Assembly: GCA_937967645.1 (NCBI GenBank)
Contig: CALBTT010000101.1
Span: 1-56,045, forward strand
Source: an uncultured Zoogloea sp.
GTDB lineage: Bacteria; Pseudomonadota; Gammaproteobacteria; Burkholderiales; Rhodocyclaceae
Reading direction: 5' to 3'
DNA: 56,045 bases
Part shown: piece by piece, positions 42,158 to 51,874 of the stretch
How the letters are laid out: each line of letters opens with the position of its first letter
Numbering within the stretch: the first letter of the stretch is position 1
Position numbers and translations under genes: made by a program
Notes under the pieces: generated by a model
The model's input: only the letters and a program-made list of their open reading frames with translations
Told to the model about the DNA's origin: nothing
The model's database searches: none

Positions 42158-45100
42158 ATGGAACACCCTGCCAATCCGACCCAGGCCGCCGCCGCTCTGG
42201 GCATCTCCGGCCGCATCGCCGCGCTGTTCCAGCGCAATGCCCTGACCCCGCTGCTGGCCCTGGTGCTGCTGCTCCTGGGCGTGTTCGCCACCCTGGTCAC
42301 GCCCAAGGAGGAAGAGCCCCAGATCGACGTGACCATGGCCGATGTGCTGGTCGCCTTTCCCGGTGCTTCGGCCAAGGATGTGGAGGCCCTGGTGGCGCGT
42401 CCCGCCGAGCAGGTGCTGTCGCGCATCACCGGCATGGACCACGTTTTTTCCGTGTCGCGGCCGGGCATGGCGGTGATCACCGTGCAGTTCAAGGTGGGGG
42501 TCAGCAACCAGGATGCGGTGCTGCGCCTGTACGACACCGTGCATAGCCACCGGGACTGGATCTCCCCCGAGCTGGGCGTGGGCGAGCCCTTGATCAAGCC
42601 GCGCGGGATCGATGACGTGCCGGTGGTGGCGCTGACCCTGTGGACCCGTGACCCGAACCGCTCGGCCTTCGAACTGCAGCAGGTCGGCCGGGCGGTGGAA
42701 CTGGAGCTCAAGCGTGTGCCCGGTACCCGCGATGTGAGCACCATCGGCGGGCCCGGCCATGTGCTGCGGGTGTTGATGGACGCCGCGCGCATGAACGCCT
42801 TCGGCATCACGCCGCAGGATCTCAAGGGGGCGCTGCAGCTCGCCAATGCCTCCCAGCCGGCCGGCAGCCTGGTGGCGGGCAACCGGGAGGTGCTGGTGCA
42901 GACCGGCACCTACATCGCCAGTGCCGACGACGTGCGGCAGCTGGTGGTCGGCGTCTCCGCCGGCAAACCGGTGCGGGTGAGCGACGTGGCGACGGTGGTG
43001 GACGGGCCGGATCAGCCGTCCCGCTTCGTGTGGCATGGCCTGGGCGCCGCCGCGGAGGCGGGTGTCGCGCAGCCGGGCGAGGAGGCGGGCAGCCGTTTCC
43101 CGGCGGTGACCCTGCAGGTTTCCAAGAAACCCGGTGAGAATGCCGCCGACGTGGCCAGCGGGGTGATCCGCCGCCTGGAGCAGCTCAAGGGCAGCATCGT
43201 GCCCGAGGGGGTCGAGGTCACGGTGACGCGGAACTATGGCGCCACCGCCACCGAAAAGGCCGACAAGCTGATCGGCAAGCTGGCCTTCGCCACCTCGGCC
43301 GTGGTCCTGCTGGTGCTGCTGGCCCTGGGCCGGCGCGAGGCGGTGATCGTCGGCGCCGCAGTGACCCTGACGCTGGCCGCCACCCTGTTCGCCTCCTGGG
43401 CGTGGGGCTTCACCCTCAACCGGGTGAGCCTGTTCGCCCTGATCTTCTCCATCGGCATCCTGGTGGACGACGCCATCGTGGTGGTGGAGAACATCCACCG
43501 CTGGCAGCAACTGGAGCCGGGGCAGCCGGTGTGGAAGCGGATCCCCCACGCGGTGGACGAGGTCGGCGGGCCGACCATCCTGGCCACCTTCACGGTCATC
43601 GCCGCGCTGCTGCCGATGGCCTTCGTCAGCGGGCTGATGGGGCCCTACATGGCGCCGATCCCGATCAACGCCTCGATGGGCATGGCGATCTCGCTGCTGG
43701 TGGCCTTCATCGTCACGCCCTGGCTGGCTGGCAAGCTGTTGAAGCCGGTGGCGCATGAGGCCGGGGCCCATCGGCCCGACCGTCTGACCGCCGGGCTGGA
43801 GCGGCTGTTCCAGCGTGTCATGTCGCCCTTCCTGGCGCCCGGCACGGGCCGCCGGGCGCGGGCCAAGCTGTGGTTCGGCGTGGTGCTGGCGATCGGGCTG
43901 TCGGTCTCCCTGGCGGTGGTCCAGCTGGTGGTGCTGAAGATGCTGCCCTTCGACAACAAGAGCGAGTTCCAGGTGGTGCTCGACATGCCGGTGGGGACGC
44001 CGGTGGAACAGACTGCCGAGGTCCTGCGCGAGATGGGCGAGCGGGTCGCCCGGGTCGAGGAGGTGACCGACTTCCAGGCCTATGCCGGCACGGCCGCGCC
44101 GATCAACTTCAACGGTCTGGTACGTCAGTATTACCTGCGGGCCCAGCCCGAGATGGGCGACATCCAGGTCAATCTGGTGGACAAGCATCATCGTGAGCGC
44201 AAGAGCCATGAGATCGCCGTGTCGGTACGGGCCGATCTGGAGGCCATCGCCCGCCGTCATGGCGGCAACGCCAAGGTCGTCGAGGTGCCGCCCGGGCCGC
44301 CGGTGCTGGCGCCGATCGTGGCCGAGGTGTACGGCCCGGACTATGCGGGGCAGGCCGCGGTGGCGGCCAAGGTCCGCGCGGCTTTCGAGGCCACGCCGGA
44401 CATCGTCGGGGTAGATGACACGGTGGACGAGGAGGCGCCCAAGCTGGTGCTGCGGGTCAATCAGGCCAAAGCCGCGCAGCTCGGGGTGGCCCAGGCCGAT
44501 ATCGTCGAGGTGGTGCGCCTCGGCCTGGGCGGCGAGAACGTGACGCCGCTGCATGGCGGCGACAACAAGTACGAGATTCCGGTGCGTCTGAGCCTGCCGC
44601 CGGAGCGTCTGGGCAGCATCGACAGCCTCTTGCAGATGAAGGTGCGGGCCCGGGCCGCCGAGGCGGGCGGGGCGCTGGTGCCCGTGTCCGAGCTGGTCCA
44701 GGTGCAGCCGGCCCGCCGCGAGCAGGTGATCTATCACAAGGATCTGCTGCCGGTCGTGTATGTGACCGGCGACATGGGCGGCTGGCTCGACTCACCCCTG
44801 TACGGCATGTTCGACATCCGCAGCCGGATCAAGGACCTGCCCCTGGTGGGCGAGCGTCTGGCGGGCGTGCTGGACGAGTGGTTCATCCACCAGCCGGATG
44901 ATCCCTATGCGGGCTACGCGGTCAAATGGGACGGCGAGTGGCAGATCACCTACGAGACCTTCCGCGACATGGGCGCGGCCTATGCGGTCGGGTTGGTGCT
45001 GATCTACCTGCTGGTGGTGGCCCAGTTCCGCAGCTACGTGGTGCCCCTGGTGATCATGGCCCCGATCCCATTGACCGTGATCGGGGTGATGCCCGGCCAT

Positions 45101-45460
45101 GCCTTGCTGGGCAGCCAGTTCACGGCCACCAGCATGATCGGCATGATCGCCCTGGCCGGCATCATCGTGCGCAACTCCATCCTGCTGGTGGACTTCATCG
45201 ACCAGCAGGTGGCGGCCGGCGTCGACCGGGCCCGTGCCACCCTGCATGCCGCGGCGGTGCGCGCCAAGCCGATCGGCCTGACCGGGCTGGCGGCGATGAT
45301 CGGCGCCTTCTTCATCCTGGATGACCCGATCTTCAACGGGCTGGCGATCAGCCTGATCTTCGGTGTGCTGGTGTCCACCCTGCTCACGCTGGTGGTGATC
45401 CCGGTCCTTTACTTCGCCGTGGCGCAGGGGCGCCCGGCACCCACGCAGGAGGAAGCATGA
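42158..45460 (+). CDS. RND efflux pump, inner-membrane permease
   Basis: A 1100-aa proton-driven RND transporter. TM1 is near 28-48, two large periplasmic loops follow, and TM2-6 and TM8-12 flank them. The TM4 proton-relay pair is in SIGILVDDAIVVVENI. A long second loop contains the LYGMFDIRSRIK region seen in this subgroup, which differs from multidrug AcrB and from CusA heavy-metal pumps. The substrate is unknown. It begins 1 base after the adaptor stop, and a strong AGGAGG at its 3-prime end serves the next small ORF. Confidence 0.93.
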   Translation: MEHPANPTQAAAALGISGRIAALFQRNALTPLLALVLLLLGVFATLVTPKEEEPQIDVTMADVLVAFPGASAKDVEALVARPAEQVLSRITGMDHVFSVSRPGMAVITVQFKVGVSNQDAVLRLYDTVHSHRDWISPELGVGEPLIKPRGIDDVPVVALTLWTRDPNRSAFELQQVGRAVELELKRVPGTRDVSTIGGPGHVLRVLMDAARMNAFGITPQDLKGALQLANASQPAGSLVAGNREVLVQTGTYIASADDVRQLVVGVSAGKPVRVSDVATVVDGPDQPSRFVWHGLGAAAEAGVAQPGEEAGSRFPAVTLQVSKKPGENAADVASGVIRRLEQLKGSIVPEGVEVTVTRNYGATATEKADKLIGKLAFATSAVVLLVLLALGRREAVIVGAAVTLTLAATLFASWAWGFTLNRVSLFALIFSIGILVDDAIVVVENIHRWQQLEPGQPVWKRIPHAVDEVGGPTILATFTVIAALLPMAFVSGLMGPYMAPIPINASMGMAISLLVAFIVTPWLAGKLLKPVAHEAGAHRPDRLTAGLERLFQRVMSPFLAPGTGRRARAKLWFGVVLAIGLSVSLAVVQLVVLKMLPFDNKSEFQVVLDMPVGTPVEQTAEVLREMGERVARVEEVTDFQAYAGTAAPINFNGLVRQYYLRAQPEMGDIQVNLVDKHHRERKSHEIAVSVRADLEAIARRHGGNAKVVEVPPGPPVLAPIVAEVYGPDYAGQAAVAAKVRAAFEATPDIVGVDDTVDEEAPKLVLRVNQAKAAQLGVAQADIVEVVRLGLGGENVTPLHGGDNKYEIPVRLSLPPERLGSIDSLLQMKVRARAAEAGGALVPVSELVQVQPARREQVIYHKDLLPVVYVTGDMGGWLDSPLYGMFDIRSRIKDLPLVGERLAGVLDEWFIHQPDDPYAGYAVKWDGEWQITYETFRDMGAAYAVGLVLIYLLVVAQFRSYVVPLVIMAPIPLTVIGVMPGHALLGSQFTATSMIGMIALAGIIVRNSILLVDFIDQQVAAGVDRARATLHAAAVRAKPIGLTGLAAMIGAFFILDDPIFNGLAISLIFGVLVSTLLTLVVIPVLYFAVAQGRPAPTQEEA

Positions 45461-45525
45461 TGAATTTCACGCGGCTGTCGGAGGGGCGCGTGGCACCGTC
45501 CCGTCATGGGGAGGTCGTCCAGTGA
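45457..45525 (+). CDS. Small 22-codon ORF linking the RND pump and DUF2892 genes
   Basis: ATG overlaps the pump stop (ATGA) and TGA overlaps the next GTG (GTGA). A textbook AGGAGG lies 5 bases before its ATG, better than that of the downstream gene, so it is very likely translated. The product is hydrophilic (LSEGRVAPSRHGEVVQ) and has no recognisable family. It may work mainly to couple translation. Confidence 0.55.
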   Translation: MMNFTRLSEGRVAPSRHGEVVQ

Positions 45526-45746
45526 GCCTGACCGTCAATCAATTCGTCCGGGTCTTTGCCGGATCGTTTGTGCTGATCTCCCTGGCGCTGGGGGTCGAGG
45601 GGAGCCCGCTGTTCGTGAGCGGCAAGTTCCTGTGGTTCACCGCCTTCGTCGGGGCCAACCTGCTGCAGAGCGGCTTCACCCGCTTCTGCCCGCTGGAGAT
45701 CGTGCTGCGCCGCTGTGGCGTGAAGGACGGGGACGGCTGCCGCTGA
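45522..45746 (+). CDS. DUF2892 / YgaP-like inner-membrane protein
   Basis: A 74-aa protein with two hydrophobic segments (VFAGSFVLISLALGV and WFTAFVGANLLQSGFT) and a FCPLEIVLRRCGV end, the usual signature of DUF2892/YgaP-type membrane proteins. A family-typical Cys pair is in the tail. In other bacteria these often accompany sulfide or persulfide genes and BigR/YgaV regulators. The GTG start has GGGGAGG 8 bases upstream and overlaps the 22-codon ORF. Confidence 0.88.
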   Translation: MSLTVNQFVRVFAGSFVLISLALGVEGSPLFVSGKFLWFTAFVGANLLQSGFTRFCPLEIVLRRCGVKDGDGCR

Positions 45747-45826
45747 GGTTTGCAAACGCTCATTCTGGGTAGCCTGGGCCGGGCAGTTGCTCAAGCTTGC
45801 CGGAGCGGGGCCGTTCACGGCGGGTG

Positions 45827-48800
45827 ATGAGCCAACGCCCGTTTTTCCCCCGTTTCAGGCTGCCCAGTGGCCGGATCCGCCCCGGCAGCTTGCCCGGAGG
45901 CCGGGGCCATTGGTTCTTTGCGGCTCTGGTGCTGGGTGGGCTGCTGACAGGGCTCGGCTGGCACACCCTGTACAGTCACGAGCTGGAGATCCGGGAGGCC
46001 CGCAACGAGGCCGTGGCGGATCGCCTGCAACACCAGTTCGAGGAGCGGCTGGGCAAGGTCGACTTCATCCTGCGCGGGGTGGCCGGCCTGTTCGATGCGC
46101 AGCACCTGGTTGAGCGCCGCGAGTTCGAGGGCTACGTGGCGGGCCTGCGTCCCACCGAAGCCCTGCCCGAGGTGGTTGGCATCGGCCTGGCCCGGAGGGT
46201 CGAGGTGGAGCGGGCCGCTGCGGTCGAAGCCGTGCTTTCGGCCAATTATGGCCGTGACATCCGGATTCGGCCGGCGCCGGATCCGGCGCGAGGTCCGAAT
46301 ACCTTCCCCCTGACCTATTTCTGGCCCCTGACGCCGCAGACCGACGCGGCCATCGGCTACGACAGCTTCGCCGAGTCGCAGCGGCGTAGCGCCATGGAGG
46401 CGGCGATCCGCAGCAAGGGCATCGCCATGAGCCCGCCCCTGTCCCTGGTGGTGCTGGGCAGCGCGTCCCAGGTGAATGGGGTGGTGGTCTATCGGGTCGC
46501 CCGGCCGGTGGATGAGCTGGCACCCAGCCTGGGGCCCGAGGGTATCGTCATGCTGGGCCTCAATGCGATGGCCTTGTTCGATGGCGTGCTGAAGGCTTCT
46601 GCGCCCGGCGTCGGCCTGATGGTCGAGGATGTCACGGGGGGCGAGGCCCTGAGGCTCTACCCGGCGCTGGGCGTCGCCGCCGTGGAGGGCGCGACCATAG
46701 CGCGGGAGGTCCGCTTCGGTGAGCGCACCTGGCGCGTGCGCGTGACGTTGCCGCATGCCGACGAGGACTTTGCCTCATCGACCCTGCTGGCTGCCGGAGG
46801 GGCATTCGCCAGCGTGTTGCTGGCCTTTCTGCTGGCCGCGCTGGCCGGGCAGCAGAAGCGGGCGGTGGCCATCGCCGAGCAGATGACCAGTGAGCTGAGG
46901 GACAGCGAGAAGCGCTTCGAGCTCGCCGTATCCGCCACGGATGAGGGGATCTGGGAGTGGCAGGCTGGTCGTCCCGGACTGTTCCTGTCCTTGCGTTGCG
47001 ACCGCCTGTTCGGCTACCCGGAGGGCGGGCTGCCCCGCAGTGTGCGTGGCGTGCTGCGCTCCATGACCCACCCGGCGCGCCGGTCGTTCCTGCGGGCTTT
47101 CCGGCAGCACGTGAAGAACCGGGCGCTGCTGGAGTGCGTCATTCCGATACGCCGTATCGATGGGAGTTCCGGCTGGTTCCACCTGGCCGGCAAGACCGAG
47201 TTCGATCGCAGCGGCAGGCCGTTGCGCAGCGCCGGTGCCGTGTCGGACGTGACCGAGCTGCGCCGCGCCCAGCAGGCCGTGGTGGACTCCCATGCGAAGC
47301 TCGACGCCCTCTACCGCCATGCGTCGCTGGGCATGGCGCTGGTGGATGGGCAAGGGCGCTACCGGCAGGCGAACAGTGCGTTCTGCCGGATCACCGGCTA
47401 TGCCGAAGATGAGCTGTGCCGGGCCGGGGGACCTTTGCCGCCGCCGCCGGAGCATCCCGACGGCTTCCTCCAGATCGACGGCGATGCCTGCCTGGTGGCG
47501 CCTGCGCAGGCCTACGAGACCGAGCTGGTGCACAAGAACGGCCATCGGGTGCCGGTGCTGGTCACGAGCACCCGGGTGGGGGGGCGCGATGCGGGGCGCT
47601 GGGTCGTCGTCGAGGACGTGACCGTGCGCCGGCAGGAGCAGCAGGCCATCCGCGAAGCCCACGCCACCAATGAATCCTTGATCGCCGCGATCCCCGACAT
47701 GTTGTTCCAGCTCGATGACGACATGCGCATCGTGCGCTACCACTCACCCAGCGGTGACGCCCTGTCGATGCCGCCGGAGTCCTTCCTGGGGCATCGCCTG
47801 GAGGATGCCTTGTCGCCGGACATGGCCCGGCGCTTCAGCCAGGCCGCGGTGCAGGCCTCCCGCACCGGCAGGCTGCAGCGTCTCGAATATGCGTCGCGGC
47901 GGGGGGGCAAGGAGCGCCACTTCGAGGCACGCTTCCGGGCCATCCGCACCGGGGGCAGCCTGGCGGTGATCCGTGATGTGACCGAGCTCAAGCTGGCCGA
48001 GCTGGCCCTGCGGGAGAGCGAGGCGCGCTGGCAGTTTGCCCTGGACGGCGCGGGCGATGGCGTGTGGGACTGGAACCTGGTGAGCGGTCGGGTGTTCCGC
48101 TCGCAGCGCTGGATGGCGATGCTGGGGTATGCCCCCGAGGAGATCGGTGATGAGATCGGCGCCTGGTCGGAGCGCGTGCATCCGGAGGATCTTGCGCCGG
48201 CACTGGCCGCCCAGGATGCCCATCTGCAGGGTGACACCCCGGTCTTCACGCAGGAACTGCGGATGCGTTGCAAGGATGGCCGCTACAAGTGGATCCTGAT
48301 CCGCGGGCTGGTGGTGGAGCGCGCTCCGGATGGCCGGGCCCTGCGCATGATCGGGACCCACACCGACATCGATGACACGAAGGCGCGGGAAAGCCAGATC
48401 CTCGACCATAATCAGAATCTGGCATCGCTGGTCGCCGCCCGGACCCACGATCTCCAGCTGGCCAAGGAGGCCGCGGAGGCCGCCAACGAGGCCAAGTCGG
48501 TGTTCCTGGCCAACATGTCCCATGAACTGAGGACGCCGATGCACGGGGTGCTGAGCTATGCACGCCTGGGCGAGAACCGGGTCACCCAGGTCGGTCATGA
48601 GAAGTTGCGGGGCTACTTCCACCGTATCCGGGTCAGCGGGGAGCGGCTGTTGATGCTGCTCAACGATCTGCTGGACCTGTCCAAGTTCGAGGCGGGCCGC
48701 ATGACCCTGTCCAGGGCCCCGGCCGATCTCGAGCTGCTCGTGCGGGAGGCTGTGAATGAGTTTGCCGCGCTGTTCCAGTCGCGGCGGCAGACGGTGCGGG

Positions 48801-49225
48801 TGGAGCGGGCGGGCCCGCTGCCCGAAGTCATGGTCGACTCTGCGAAGATGGGCCAGGTGATACGCAACCTGCTGTCCAACGCCGGCAAGTTCACCCCGGA
48901 AGGGCAGGCCATCAGGGTACGCCTGGCGATGACCTCCGTTGACGGTGTGCCGGCCGCGGAGATACTGGTATCGGATGAAGGGGTCGGCATTCCCCTGGCC
49001 GAGCTGAACACCGTGTTCGACAAGTTCGTGCAGAGCAGCCGTACGCGCACCGGGGCCGGTGGCACCGGTCTCGGGCTGGCAATCTGCAAGGAGATCGTGG
49101 TTGCCCATGGCGGCCGGATCAGTGCCGGCAACAATGCCGTTGGTGGGGCGGACTTCTCGGTCGTCCTGCCTCTGGGCGCCCAGTCCGTATCCCTTGGCGG
49201 GGATGTGACGCAGAAGGAAGAATAG
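45827..49225 (+). CDS. CHASE-domain, multi-PAS sensor histidine kinase
   Basis: A 1132-aa membrane kinase. TM1 is about 28-49, a periplasmic CHASE domain about 50-310, and TM2 about 320-342. Four PAS domains start near 360, 488, 615 and 728, some with PAC tails. A coiled linker leads to HisKA with His899 in NMSHELRTP, then HATPase (NLLSNAGKFTPEG, DEGVGIP, GTGLGLAI). There is no receiver of its own. It ends immediately before the receiver-ATPase gene, which is its likely partner. I use ATG 45827; upstream TTG 45797 is possible but gives no better ribosome site. Confidence 0.92.
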   Translation: MSQRPFFPRFRLPSGRIRPGSLPGGRGHWFFAALVLGGLLTGLGWHTLYSHELEIREARNEAVADRLQHQFEERLGKVDFILRGVAGLFDAQHLVERREFEGYVAGLRPTEALPEVVGIGLARRVEVERAAAVEAVLSANYGRDIRIRPAPDPARGPNTFPLTYFWPLTPQTDAAIGYDSFAESQRRSAMEAAIRSKGIAMSPPLSLVVLGSASQVNGVVVYRVARPVDELAPSLGPEGIVMLGLNAMALFDGVLKASAPGVGLMVEDVTGGEALRLYPALGVAAVEGATIAREVRFGERTWRVRVTLPHADEDFASSTLLAAGGAFASVLLAFLLAALAGQQKRAVAIAEQMTSELRDSEKRFELAVSATDEGIWEWQAGRPGLFLSLRCDRLFGYPEGGLPRSVRGVLRSMTHPARRSFLRAFRQHVKNRALLECVIPIRRIDGSSGWFHLAGKTEFDRSGRPLRSAGAVSDVTELRRAQQAVVDSHAKLDALYRHASLGMALVDGQGRYRQANSAFCRITGYAEDELCRAGGPLPPPPEHPDGFLQIDGDACLVAPAQAYETELVHKNGHRVPVLVTSTRVGGRDAGRWVVVEDVTVRRQEQQAIREAHATNESLIAAIPDMLFQLDDDMRIVRYHSPSGDALSMPPESFLGHRLEDALSPDMARRFSQAAVQASRTGRLQRLEYASRRGGKERHFEARFRAIRTGGSLAVIRDVTELKLAELALRESEARWQFALDGAGDGVWDWNLVSGRVFRSQRWMAMLGYAPEEIGDEIGAWSERVHPEDLAPALAAQDAHLQGDTPVFTQELRMRCKDGRYKWILIRGLVVERAPDGRALRMIGTHTDIDDTKARESQILDHNQNLASLVAARTHDLQLAKEAAEAANEAKSVFLANMSHELRTPMHGVLSYARLGENRVTQVGHEKLRGYFHRIRVSGERLLMLLNDLLDLSKFEAGRMTLSRAPADLELLVREAVNEFAALFQSRRQTVRVERAGPLPEVMVDSAKMGQVIRNLLSNAGKFTPEGQAIRVRLAMTSVDGVPAAEILVSDEGVGIPLAELNTVFDKFVQSSRTRTGAGGTGLGLAICKEIVVAHGGRISAGNNAVGGADFSVVLPLGAQSVSLGGDVTQKEE

Positions 49226-50131
49226 ATGAGCAAGGCACGCATACTGGTGGTCGACGACGAACCCTTCAACCTGGACATCGTCGCGGAGTACCTGGACGAG
49301 ATGGACTTCGACCTGGTCATGGTGGAGTCCGGGGACGCGGCCTGGGACGCGCTGAGCGACGCGGAGGTGTGCTTCGACCTGGTCCTGCTGGATCGCATGA
49401 TGCCCGGCATGGATGGCATCATGCTGCTGCGCAAGATCAAGGCCGATGAGCGCCTCAGCAGCATCCCGGTGATCATGCAGACCGCCGCGACGTCGCCGGA
49501 GCAGGTGCGCGAGGGCTTGGCGGCGGGGGCGTTCTATTACCTCACCAAGCCTTTCGAGGGTGAGGCCTTGCAGACCATCATCCGCTCGGCCCTGGACGAC
49601 ATGCGGGTGCGCCGCGAGTTGCGGGCCAGCCTCAACGACCATGCCAAGGCGATGAACTGCATGACCGAAGGCTCCTTCACCATCCGCACCCTGGATGAGG
49701 CGCGCAATCTGGCGTCCTTCGTCGCCCTGCTGGGGCCGCAGCCGGAAACGCTGGCGATGGGCTTGTGCGAGCTGCTGGTGAATGGCGTCGAACATGGCAA
49801 CCTGGGGATCGACTTTGCCGAGAAGAGTCGTCTGCGCGAGGAAGACCGCTGGGAGGATGAAGTGGCGCATCGCCTGTCCCTGGAGGAGAACCGGAACAAA
49901 TCGGTCCGCTTGAGGGTCTGGGGGGATGATTCCCGCTGGGTCTTCGAGATCCGTGATGATGGACCGGGTTTCGACTGGAGGCGCTTCCTGGACTTTGATC
50001 CCGAGCGGGCCTTTGCGCCCAATGGGCGGGGCATTGCCCTGTCCAGGCAGTTATCCTTCACCAGCCTGACCTACCTGCCGCCCGGTAATCAGGTCGTGGT
50101 GACCGTGCCCAAGGCAGAGAAGCCTGCTTGA
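49226..50131 (+). CDS. Response regulator with RsbW-like ATPase output domain
   Basis: A 301-aa protein. The receiver (1-120) has phosphoacceptor Asp56 (LVLLDRMMPGMDG) and Lys in LTKPFEG. The C-terminal part (about 165-297) is a GHKL ATPase of the anti-sigma kinase type, with N box LCELLVNGVEHGNLG, G1 IRDDGPGFD and GRGIALSRQL. Proteins of this design can phosphorylate an anti-sigma antagonist under receiver control (inferred). The ATG directly follows the kinase stop. A frameshifted paralogue lies at 40183. Confidence 0.92.
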   Translation: MSKARILVVDDEPFNLDIVAEYLDEMDFDLVMVESGDAAWDALSDAEVCFDLVLLDRMMPGMDGIMLLRKIKADERLSSIPVIMQTAATSPEQVREGLAAGAFYYLTKPFEGEALQTIIRSALDDMRVRRELRASLNDHAKAMNCMTEGSFTIRTLDEARNLASFVALLGPQPETLAMGLCELLVNGVEHGNLGIDFAEKSRLREEDRWEDEVAHRLSLEENRNKSVRLRVWGDDSRWVFEIRDDGPGFDWRRFLDFDPERAFAPNGRGIALSRQLSFTSLTYLPPGNQVVVTVPKAEKPA

Positions 50132-50222
50132 CCCGCCCTGGATGGCCCTCGTGCCATCCTGTTCAATGGATTGCCGCAGGCCGGAACCGTGATCCGTCCT
50201 GCCGAGAAGCAGAGAGCAGTGG

Positions 50223-51776
50223 ATGTCTGAAAATACCTTGAGAGTCCTCGTTGCCGACGATATCGCCTCGAACAGGACGATCGTGGGCGCCTTCCTGGGC
50301 CACCTCAACTGCACGCCCCTGTATGCCGCGGACGGCATGGATGCCGTGGAGATATTCCGGCGGGAGTCGCCGGATATCGTGCTGATGGACTTGATGATGC
50401 CGCGCATGGATGGCTTCGAGGCGATCAAGCAGATCCGGGCCCTGTCGGAAGACCGCTGGGTGCCCATCATCATCCTGTCCGCACTGAGCGGCGAGGGCGA
50501 CATCGTTCACGGGCTGGAGATCGGTGCAGACGACTACCTGGCCAAGCCCCTGTCCTTTCCGGTCTTCTCGGCGCGCTTCAAGGCCCTGCGCCGCCTCCTC
50601 GACATGCAGCGGCGGCTGTCCGGCTCCCTCGAACAGGTGCGCGCCGTGGCCAACGGCGTGATCGACGGCATCATCTCGGCGGATGACCAGGGCATGATCC
50701 TGTCGGTCAATCGGGCGGCCAGCCATATCTTCGGTTACGGTGCCCCCGAGATGATCGGCAAGCCGTTCTCCATGCTGTTGCCGCCGGATGCCACGGAGGG
50801 GGGCAACAGTTACCTGCAGCGCCACGTGATGGGCGGTGAGAAGCGGGTGGTCGGGCAGATCCGCGAAATGACCGGTCGCCGCAAGGATGGCACCCTCTTT
50901 CCGATGGAGATCGGCGTGTCCGACCTGCAGCTGCCCAACCGGCGCATGTTCATCGGCATCGTGCGTGACGTCTCGGAGGCCAGGCGTATCCAGCGCCAGC
51001 TGGCCGAGGATGCGGCCAGGCTGCAGCGTTACCACGACGAGTCGGAGCGCGAGCAGGAGCTGGCCATGAAGATCATGGAGCGCCAGATCCGTTCCGACTG
51101 GCTGCACGACAAGGCCGTGCAGTATGCGGTCATGCCGGCCCGCAATTTCTCGGGCGACGTGGTGGCGGTCGCGCGCTCCAATGATGGGGCCTTGTACGCG
51201 ATGCTGGCCGATGCCACCGGCCACGGGCTTGCGGCTGCGGTCAGCGTGCTGCCGGCCCTGGGCGCCTTCTATCGCGGCGCAGCCCGAAACCTGCCTCTTG
51301 CGGGGCTGGTGACCGAACTCAACGACCTGCTCTGCGGCCTGCTGCCTCCAGGGCATTTCGTCGCCTCCGCGCTGGTGCGCCTCGAGGCCTCCCGCCCTGC
51401 GGGTGACATCTGGGTCGGCGGGGTGCCGGATGTGGTGCAGATCACCGAGGAAGGGCAGGTGAAGCAGCGCTTCCCGTCCCGTCAGCTGCCGCTCGGCATC
51501 CTGCCCTCGGCAGAGGCCGGGGTGGTCTGCGAGGCCTTTACCTGGGAGGGGCCGGGTCAGATCGTGCTCTGCTCGGACGGCCTCACCGAAGCCTCCAATC
51601 CCGCTGGAGAGGCCTTCGGCCATGAGGGGCTGGAGCAGGCACTCGCCCAGGGCGGGCGGGGCACCCGTCTGGGAGTCCTGCGTCAGGCCCTGACCCGCCA
51701 TCTGGCGGGGCAGCCAGCAGGCGACGACGTCTCGGTACTCCTGCTCGACTGCGCGGCGCCGGCTGGGGCTGGTTGA
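50223..51776 (+). CDS. Response regulator with PAS and PP2C (SpoIIE/RsbU) phosphatase
   Basis: A 517-aa protein. The receiver (1-125) has Asp56 (IVLMDLMMPRMDG) and Lys in LAKPLSF. A PAS domain spans about 140-265 (VRAVANGVIDGIISADDQG), a coiled-coil about 260-300, and a SpoIIE-type PP2C phosphatase about 315-510 with metal-binding Asp in MLADATGHGLAAA, VLCSDGLTEA and GDDVSVLLLD. It would dephosphorylate an anti-sigma antagonist, the opposite of the kinase activity predicted for the gene before it. No STAS antagonist gene is in the window. Confidence 0.93.
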   Translation: MSENTLRVLVADDIASNRTIVGAFLGHLNCTPLYAADGMDAVEIFRRESPDIVLMDLMMPRMDGFEAIKQIRALSEDRWVPIIILSALSGEGDIVHGLEIGADDYLAKPLSFPVFSARFKALRRLLDMQRRLSGSLEQVRAVANGVIDGIISADDQGMILSVNRAASHIFGYGAPEMIGKPFSMLLPPDATEGGNSYLQRHVMGGEKRVVGQIREMTGRRKDGTLFPMEIGVSDLQLPNRRMFIGIVRDVSEARRIQRQLAEDAARLQRYHDESEREQELAMKIMERQIRSDWLHDKAVQYAVMPARNFSGDVVAVARSNDGALYAMLADATGHGLAAAVSVLPALGAFYRGAARNLPLAGLVTELNDLLCGLLPPGHFVASALVRLEASRPAGDIWVGGVPDVVQITEEGQVKQRFPSRQLPLGILPSAEAGVVCEAFTWEGPGQIVLCSDGLTEASNPAGEAFGHEGLEQALAQGGRGTRLGVLRQALTRHLAGQPAGDDVSVLLLDCAAPAGAG

Positions 51777-51786
51777 GTCTGGCAAG

Positions 51787-51818
51787 CCGTCCCCGGGCCG
51801 TGTCACGGCCGGGGACGG
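51787..51818 (+). terminator. Strong hairpin after the PP2C gene
   Basis: CCGTCCCC (51787-51794) pairs with GGGGACGG (51811-51818), with an inner GCCG/CGGC stem. There is no T-run, so it is either Rho-assisted or an mRNA end stabiliser. It separates the signalling set from nasT. Confidence 0.5.
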
Positions 51819-51874
51819 AAACATGGCGTGCTTCCTGCTACACCGAAGGTATTCCCTTTACGGTGTTTCCCGCC

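Noticed and set aside
45748..45757. GTTTGCAAAC palindrome before the CHASE kinase
   Set aside because: Ten bases are too short to call an operator and no promoter box is placed with it.
50140..50159. Hairpin between the receiver-ATPase and receiver-phosphatase genes as a terminator
   Set aside because: The 7-bp stem has no T-run and the two genes look functionally linked; it is probably incidental or an RNA-processing feature.
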